Shown here: positions 58,690 through 64,000 of the stretch, piece by piece
How the letters are laid out: every line of letters starts with the position of its first letter
How positions within the stretch are numbered: the stretch's first letter is position 1
DNA from: Salticus scenicus
Lineage: Eukaryota > Arthropoda > Arachnida > Araneae > Salticidae
DNA length: 64,000 nucleotides
NCBI GenBank assembly: GCA_963930645.1
Contig: OZ005648.1
Coordinates: 249,465,436 to 249,529,435 of the forward strand
Reading direction: 5' to 3'
Notes under the pieces: generated by a model
Told to the model about the DNA's origin: nothing
Databases searched by the model: none
What the model saw: only the letters and a program-made list of their open reading frames with translations
Position numbers and translations under genes: made by a program

Positions 58690-59165
58690 TAATCGTTCAA
58701 AGTGTTTTATAGCTTCCCTTTAATTCCCCAATTGCTTTTGGAATTGCTCTGGCAACTGAATTCTTGAGTATAGACCACAAGTTTTCAAATGGGTTCAAAC
58801 CAAATGCATTACCCAGACAGTTTTACTCCCTCCCCCCCCCCTACTAGTAACGTTAATTTTCCTTACATTGATTAACTTTATGGTTCTCTTTACAGTATAG
58901 GGTGTATCGCCAGCTTGCAGAAACTCTTTTGTTCCTTCTTGGTAACAGCATTCTGTTGTGCAGAGCATCTAAATACACCGGTAAAATTGTATTTATGTAA
59001 TGCTGAGCATTAATGGTTTACTCTTGGGGAATAATAGATGTAGTTACATTCTTAATATGCCTCTGGAACAAATATTGCCAGCAATCATGAAATGTCAGAT
59101 AATTTTGAAGCATATGTTGACGGTACTTCACCCCTGTTTTTAATACTGAAGCATTTATTTTACCA
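58690..59165 (-). pseudogene. Tc3-like transposase relic 4
   Basis: On the minus strand: HYINTILPVYLDAL (near 58990-59020), NRMLLP, LQAGDTPYTVKRT (about 58883-58921, second catalytic Asp), then GLNPFENLWSILKNSVARA (about 58740-58797), which holds the final Glu and the N-P-x-E-N-L-W-S block of Tc3-type transposases. The pieces are out of frame with each other, separated by a C/G run (58830-58842), and the chain stops near 58715. The first catalytic Asp is not visible. The length left is less than half of a full transposase. Confidence 0.75.
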
Positions 59166-60458
59166 TGATTTTATTAACTCGCTTTCTTGCTTTCTTGTTT
59201 GTTTGTTTGTTTGTTTGTCCAGTACAAATCTTGCAATGAATTTTTAACTAACTTCCCGACTAGCTAGTACTACATTTGTAACATTTAGAATAGCACAGAA
59301 CGCGATGATAACGCATTACCTCGAAGCACGATTTTCGAATATTTTATTAGTTTTTTTTTAATTAATTAAAATATGAAAATAATAACCTCCTAATAGCTTT
59401 AAAATCAGCCGTTTAAATATTAGTTATAATTTAATTGTTGCCAAAATAAAATATGAGTTCGTTTTCTTTTGACATAAAAATAAATATATTTAATTAAACG
59501 TGAGCATTAAAAAATTATAAAAAGTTAAATTAGGCATCTCACAAAAATTGACGTCATTATCAGTTTAAAAATTTTATACACACTGATAAAGTGCTAATAA
59601 AGTTTTATAGCTATGATTCAACAGAAAATTTAAAAACATGTTATATATATATTTTTTTCTTTAAATCTTATAATTATTTTCTTTGACTTTTTGTATTTAT
59701 TTCTAACCAAGGTTTATCAGTAAATAAGATGTGTGATCTTTTCTTTTCCTCTCTTGGTCTAAAAGTCAAACATCATTGATTTTTTAATAATTCACCAAAT
59801 TAAATCCTGTCTGTTATAATTTTTGCTCATAGTAATAGGCAAATTGGACTTTTTTTTTTTTTTTTAACCCCAGTTAGTGTATTTAATATATAGTATGACT
59901 GTTTTTTTTTTTTTTGTTTTGTTTTTTTTTGTTTTTTTTGTCTAGTACAGGTGTCTCAGACAAGAAAATTACAAGTGTATGAGGAGCCTTCGTTTCCCGT
60001 AAAATACCTACCCTCGCCGACTGCCGAAGCCCATGTTTTCTAAGAGTTCTTTTTTTCAAATTTTTAATATTTCAATTTGAAGGTATAAAATGAGAAAAAA
60101 GGAAGTAAGCATGTTTTTCACATTTTTATAGCTTCAAAATGATTTAGATTCAAAATTTTAAAAATTAAGTTTCGCAAATCAAGAACAAATTTAACGGATG
60201 GGAATTTTCTTATTGATAATTTTAATTTTAAAGAAAGTTATTAACTAAGGAGTATAATTTTACGAAAATGTATCCCTAAAGACTAACATAAATTTTGGCT
60301 GACTGCGTGAATATTTATTGCATGTTCTTTAGTAAAAAGAAAAAAAAAATGTATCAGCTATATTTATTTTTCAAATACTTGAAATCGAAATATTGAAATA
60401 AAATTAGAGAATTCAAAAAATAAATCTTGATTGCGATAGATTAGAAATACAATTTGTA
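59166..60458. other. A+T-rich spacer with low-complexity tracts
   Basis: TTTG run at about 59197-59218; T-rich tracts at 59845-59865 and 59901-59941. No gene recognised. Confidence 0.6.
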
Positions 60459-61689
60459 CAGTCGGGGGAAAAAAAAAACACAACACCCGCTGTAATTTCG
60501 TTATTAATTGACGCAGAAACATCTAATAGACATAATTCAACAGGAAATTAAATGCACTTTCTGAAAATGTCGTCAAATTTTGAATTAGGGGTCATCTACA
60601 GATTGAAATGAGCGCCAACTTTGAATTTTTCAATAGCAACACCTAATTTTGACTTCATATTCGAATTTCTGAGAGTTCGGCAGTGCAGAAAAGTATACTA
60701 TTTGTATACTTTAACTTTAGTATTTATAGAGTTATAATCAAAAATGCGTTAGGGGGTTATCTGTAAATGTAGAAAAATAAAATTAAGATCCTATAACAAA
60801 AAGACAAAATTTTCATGTTTCACACCGGAAATTTTCAGGAAAGAAAGAATTATAAAAGTTAATAAAACCATTTACATTTTCCAGTTTCTTAATTATCCAG
60901 AATTCAGTTTTTTAGATTTGTATATACTTCAGTACTTTTTTAGATAATTTTAAGTCTATTTAAGTACATTACACTTGCAATTGGTCCAGACAGTACTCTC
61001 TGAAAAAAGTGCAATATTTTTCAAGTAAAAGTGTCTATTATGGCTGTACTGATCTCCAATAAAGCTTAAATTTTCTTTCGTAGGTGTAACATAATATACG
61101 AAATGAAATAATATAGATACAACACATAGACGTAGATTCGCGTCTTTTGAAAATCTGTAACTCTGTCAGTGGGTGTTTCTTTCGTAATTTGTGTGTTACG
61201 TATTTCTTAGATGTGTAGTCAGTGTTCATATTTTTGCAATAAAATATACTATGGATAGAAATATATTCATTAGAAAGAATATAATTATAATGTATATCGA
61301 TTTGTAATATATTTGTGAATACCGAAAAGTTGTTCTGAAATATTTTATTTTGAGAGAATAACACCTGTAGGCGGATCTTACAGTCAAAAAGACAACATCC
61401 TGCGGTCGCAAAAAGTGTTAAAATATATTTATAAAAGTTAAAGTATATTTTTAAAATATATAAAGTTAAAATATATTAATAAAATTTTAGAGACTAAAGT
61501 ATCTTTAAAATAATAATCCTCCCACCTACAAAATAAATAAATAAATAAATAAAAATAAACAATACATGAAGCAAATGACTTTAACTATGACGGTTGTTAA
61601 GAAACGATTTTACAAGTCTGTCTTGCATTCCAATTCCATTCGTTTTTTTCTAATAGACAATTTTTGCATTAAACCTATTTTTCCATTTA

Positions 61690-61910
61690 AAACAGTAAAC
61701 CCCGCCTATTTAGTTTTCTTCTAGTGTTCGTTTAAAAGATTCAAAATTTATCACCAGTAATCAATGAAGTAAATACCACTTGTGCATATTTTTGTAAACA
61801 TAAAATAAGGGGTTTAACACGAATTCACAACTCAATGTCACACTTACTTTTATTTTCAGTAGTGTTTTGTTTTGAAGAACGATGAAGGCGGGGTTTGTCT
61901 TCTTTTGAAA
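61690..61910. mobile_element. Small foldback (MITE) with AAACCCCGCC ends
   Basis: CAGTAAACCCCGCCTATTT at about 61693-61711 faces GAAGGCGGGGTTTGTCTTC at about 61886-61904. The inverted match covers the G/C core and some of the pyrimidine-rich neighbour. No clear target duplication. Confidence 0.45.
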
Positions 61911-62408
61911 ACATGAATTCTTGATGCTAACACTAATGTCTAAAAATCATCATTTTTGTTTCATTTCTGTGCGTTTGACGTTGTTGTTATATAATTTGAC
62001 CTGTAAATAAAAAATAAAACTCTTTTGCTTCATTTTCTCTGTTATTTTTTAAGATTTGATTCGTTATCTCATGCAAAACTTTATAAGAGACGGTCCCCTA
62101 AACCGCTCCAAAACAAAGATTTATTTATATCTCGAAAACTAATAACTGGAATGAGCTGCAAATTCGCACACACATATTTTTTAGCATTAGTATTCATTTT
62201 ATGTAAAAATTAATATAGTTCATAATTCATAATTTTTATGAATATGAATTTATTAATATTTTCCAAATTAAATTTTTTTTTTTAGAATCAAAAGTAATGA
62301 TGAATTATGTTTAGGTTTCTTCACTATATCTCGTAAAATATATATATATATATATATTGATCAAGTTATTTTTTGTGAAGATATTGATAAAAGTTTGAAA
62401 TATGAATT

Positions 62409-63125
62409 TGTGGCGTTTGCGTTCCTGCAAACTCCATCTTAACTTAAATACTTAGATTACTAAGAAAACCAGAGACGTGAATTGAACAAACAATAAAAGT
62501 TTATTTGAAACAGATTAATGGGAGAGCGGCCTGGAAAATAGATCTTAGCTCAGTCAGCGTATTACTAAATCAAAAATATATAAATCAACAATTTAATTAT
62601 CTTAAATATCTCACCACAGCAGATAGTCGAAGGTGTAGAGACGGTCGCACTCGTACTCCAATGCTACGGCTTCACAATGGGACAGAGGATTCCCTTCTGA
62701 CCCAGCTTGAACTTTCACTCAACCAGACACTCACCAACGCTCAACACTACTTAACTTCACGCCACTAAATCTCCACTACTCTACTTCTCAATATCCGTCA
62801 ACTAAGATTCATAACATCCACTATACGATCCTCCAACATCCACACTCTCTACTAAAACCATCTCTATTTTTATACTTCTTCCTACACCCTCCTTTCACTA
62901 CATTTCAATCCGTACTTTTAAAAATCACTTCTAATTTAACTAATATTCAAAATCTAAGTCTTTTAATGCAGCATCCTGCCGACACAAAACTAGCTCGACC
63001 TCAACCTTCACCGAGTCACTGGCGACGGAGTGATTTTAACCGTCCCCACTTCCTACTTTGCTGGATCCAGCTTAATTAAAACAACTGTGGTGACGTTCTG
63101 ACATCTCAACCTCACAAATTTAACA
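62409..63125 (-). mobile_element. Probable LTR, minus strand
   Basis: A block richer in G+C than its host, purine-rich on the minus strand. Read that way it starts TGTTAAATTTGTGAGG (63125 downward), has a TATAAAAA box (plus about 62866-62873), a leader, an AATAAA signal (plus 62500-62505) and an end ..CGCCACA near 62409. This fits an LTR of about 715 bp. The ends are approximate. The plus-strand 87-codon opening (62505-62768) is a by-product. No second LTR was found. Confidence 0.55.
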
Positions 63126-63429
63126 TTAGCAACTTCAAACTTTGAACGCTTATAACTCTGTGAAAAAATAAGTAAAATATACAACCAATACACTTTTTCG
63201 CGTTGTCGCGATTCCAGGAATTCAAATATAAAAGAAAAATCGAAGTTGGTGCGCGTTTTAATATGTAGACTACCCCCAATTCAAAATTTCAGTTCATTTT
63301 CTGAAACTACTCACAATTCCCCGCCGAATGATACCTATTACATTTTTCTACATCGATTAGCAACAGAGTTACGTTGAGTGTTGCGTTTTTTTTTTTTTTC
63401 CCCGACTGTACATAAATGCAATTCGTATA

Positions 63430-63515
63430 AAAAGTAAATAAATAAATAAAATATAAATAAACAAATAAATAAGCAAATAAATAAATAAAATAAAATAAAA
63501 TAAAAAATAAATAGT
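63430..63515. repeat. AAAT/TAAA low-complexity run
   Basis: Repeated AAATAAAT and AAATAAAACA words. Two minus-strand openings over it are Phe/Leu/Tyr-rich artefacts. Confidence 0.9.
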
Positions 63516-63524
63516 TTCCCACAA

Positions 63525-63690
63525 AATTTTGCTCCACCAGTACCAAGCGGTCCTTCGCTCAAAGCTAGTAGATGGGAAGTGCCAGGTTCGATCTCATGTC
63601 GCGCTCATCAACCTAGCCGTTCGGAGTTTTTCCTCAGTTTTCTCTGAAACTCATGTAAATAAAGGCTAGGACAATCAGACAAAATTTAAG
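63525..63690 (+). repeat. tRNA-derived SINE
   Basis: A box A-like TACCAAGCGG (63541-63550) and a box B-like GGTTCGATCTC (63585-63595) are 35 bp apart, as in tRNA promoters. The tail region (CCTAGCCGTTCGGAG, TTTCTCTGAAACTCATGTAA) is not tRNA and would be the SINE body. The cloverleaf is imperfect, so I do not call a tRNA gene. Confidence 0.55.
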
Positions 63691-64000
63691 ACAGTATTAA
63701 GAAAGAAGAACATTCGTTATTATTATTTTAATAATAGTTAAAGTAGATCATTCTGACGCATCAGAACAAAGTTGTTATAAAATACACAGAATTAAGTAAA
63801 TCAATAATTCTTTTTTAAAAACAGTTTTCTGTAATATTCCATAAGAGTTATCTGTAACATTACTAAAAAAAACTAAGATGGAAGAATTCATTATGAGCAA
63901 AAAATCATTTCCTCTAACGTTCAAACACTTAAAAAAAAAAAAAAGAAAAAAAGAAAGAAAGGAAGAAAAAGAAAGAAAAAGAAAATTAAATGTTAGATTT
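63691..64000. other. A+T-rich end of window
   Basis: A/GAAA-rich tract at 63930-63986. Nothing else recognised. Confidence 0.7.

Larger units (their letters stand above)
60459..63408. mobile_element. 2.95-kb long-TIR element, TA-flanked, hosting an LTR
   Basis: The left end CAGTCGGGGG-A(n)-CACAACAC and the right end (complement CAGTCGGGG-A(n)-CGCAACAC) are imperfect inverted repeats that extend inward about 290 bp, for example AATTTTGAATTAGGGGTCAT (left, near 60575) against the complement of ATGTAGACTACCCCCAATTC (right). TA flanks both tips. No transposase was found. The probable LTR at 62409-63125 is inserted directly inside the right arm, which accounts for part of the length. Confidence 0.75.

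Noticed and set aside
62505..62768. 87-codon plus-strand opening as a gene
   Set aside because: It lies antisense across the TATA-to-polyA part of a probable LTR.

Overview
This window looks like non-coding, intergenic or intronic DNA from an animal genome, most likely an arthropod and possibly a spider or other chelicerate. It is strongly A+T-rich and full of poly(T)/poly(A) runs and microsatellites. Every protein-like stretch I can recognise comes from a transposable element: Tc1/mariner, Helitron, Ty3/gypsy and a non-LTR retrotransposon. The taxonomic guess rests on general resemblance of the repeats and is only moderately secure. I found no intact host gene, no rRNA and no functional tRNA. 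Nearly all the open reading frames are chance openings or translations of repeats.

Layout. 1-11 kb: a dispersed repeat family with a terminal hairpin (copies near 3.5, 6.9 and 7.6 kb), a 67-bp minisatellite (4.05-4.66 kb) and a 287-bp tandem duplication (9.7-10.3 kb). 11-19.7 kb: an LTR/promoter-like patch, two Tc1-type transposase relics, a 220-bp TA-flanked MITE with a perfect internal 17-bp hairpin, and one unexplained G+C-rich island (16.57-16.74 kb). 19.9-21.8 kb: a nearly 2-kb foldback element with arms of about 800 nt, carrying a nested 370-bp MITE with a 4-bp target duplication. 22-26 kb: a hAT-type MITE with 8-bp target duplication, a Helitron Rep-domain fragment abutting a G-rich minisatellite, and a TA-flanked MITE.

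28-34.3 kb: two more hairpin-family ends, a relative of the big foldback, a 3.1-kb TIR element whose subterminal regions carry nine copies of a palindromic 15-mer, and a 174-bp tandem array. 36-44 kb: further hairpin-family copies, hAT- and piggyBac-like MITEs, and a Tc1 relic with its three acidic residues still readable. 47.8-50.4 kb: a 173-bp tandem array grading into an older array of about 310-bp units, then a probable solo LTR. 52-58.3 kb: a piggyBac-like MITE; a decayed Ty3/gypsy element (gag, protease, RT, RNase H, integrase) interrupted in RT by a segment with a non-LTR ORF1; and a pogo-like MITE. 58.7-63.7 kb: a Tc3-like transposase relic, a 2.95-kb long-TIR element that hosts an LTR, and a tRNA-derived SINE.

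These pieces do not form a pathway. The window reads as layered transposon insertions. The most unusual signals are the hairpin-ended family, in which stem sequences differ while pairing is kept; the element with palindromic subterminal repeats; and the giant foldback whose own arm supplies the empty-site control for a nested insertion.
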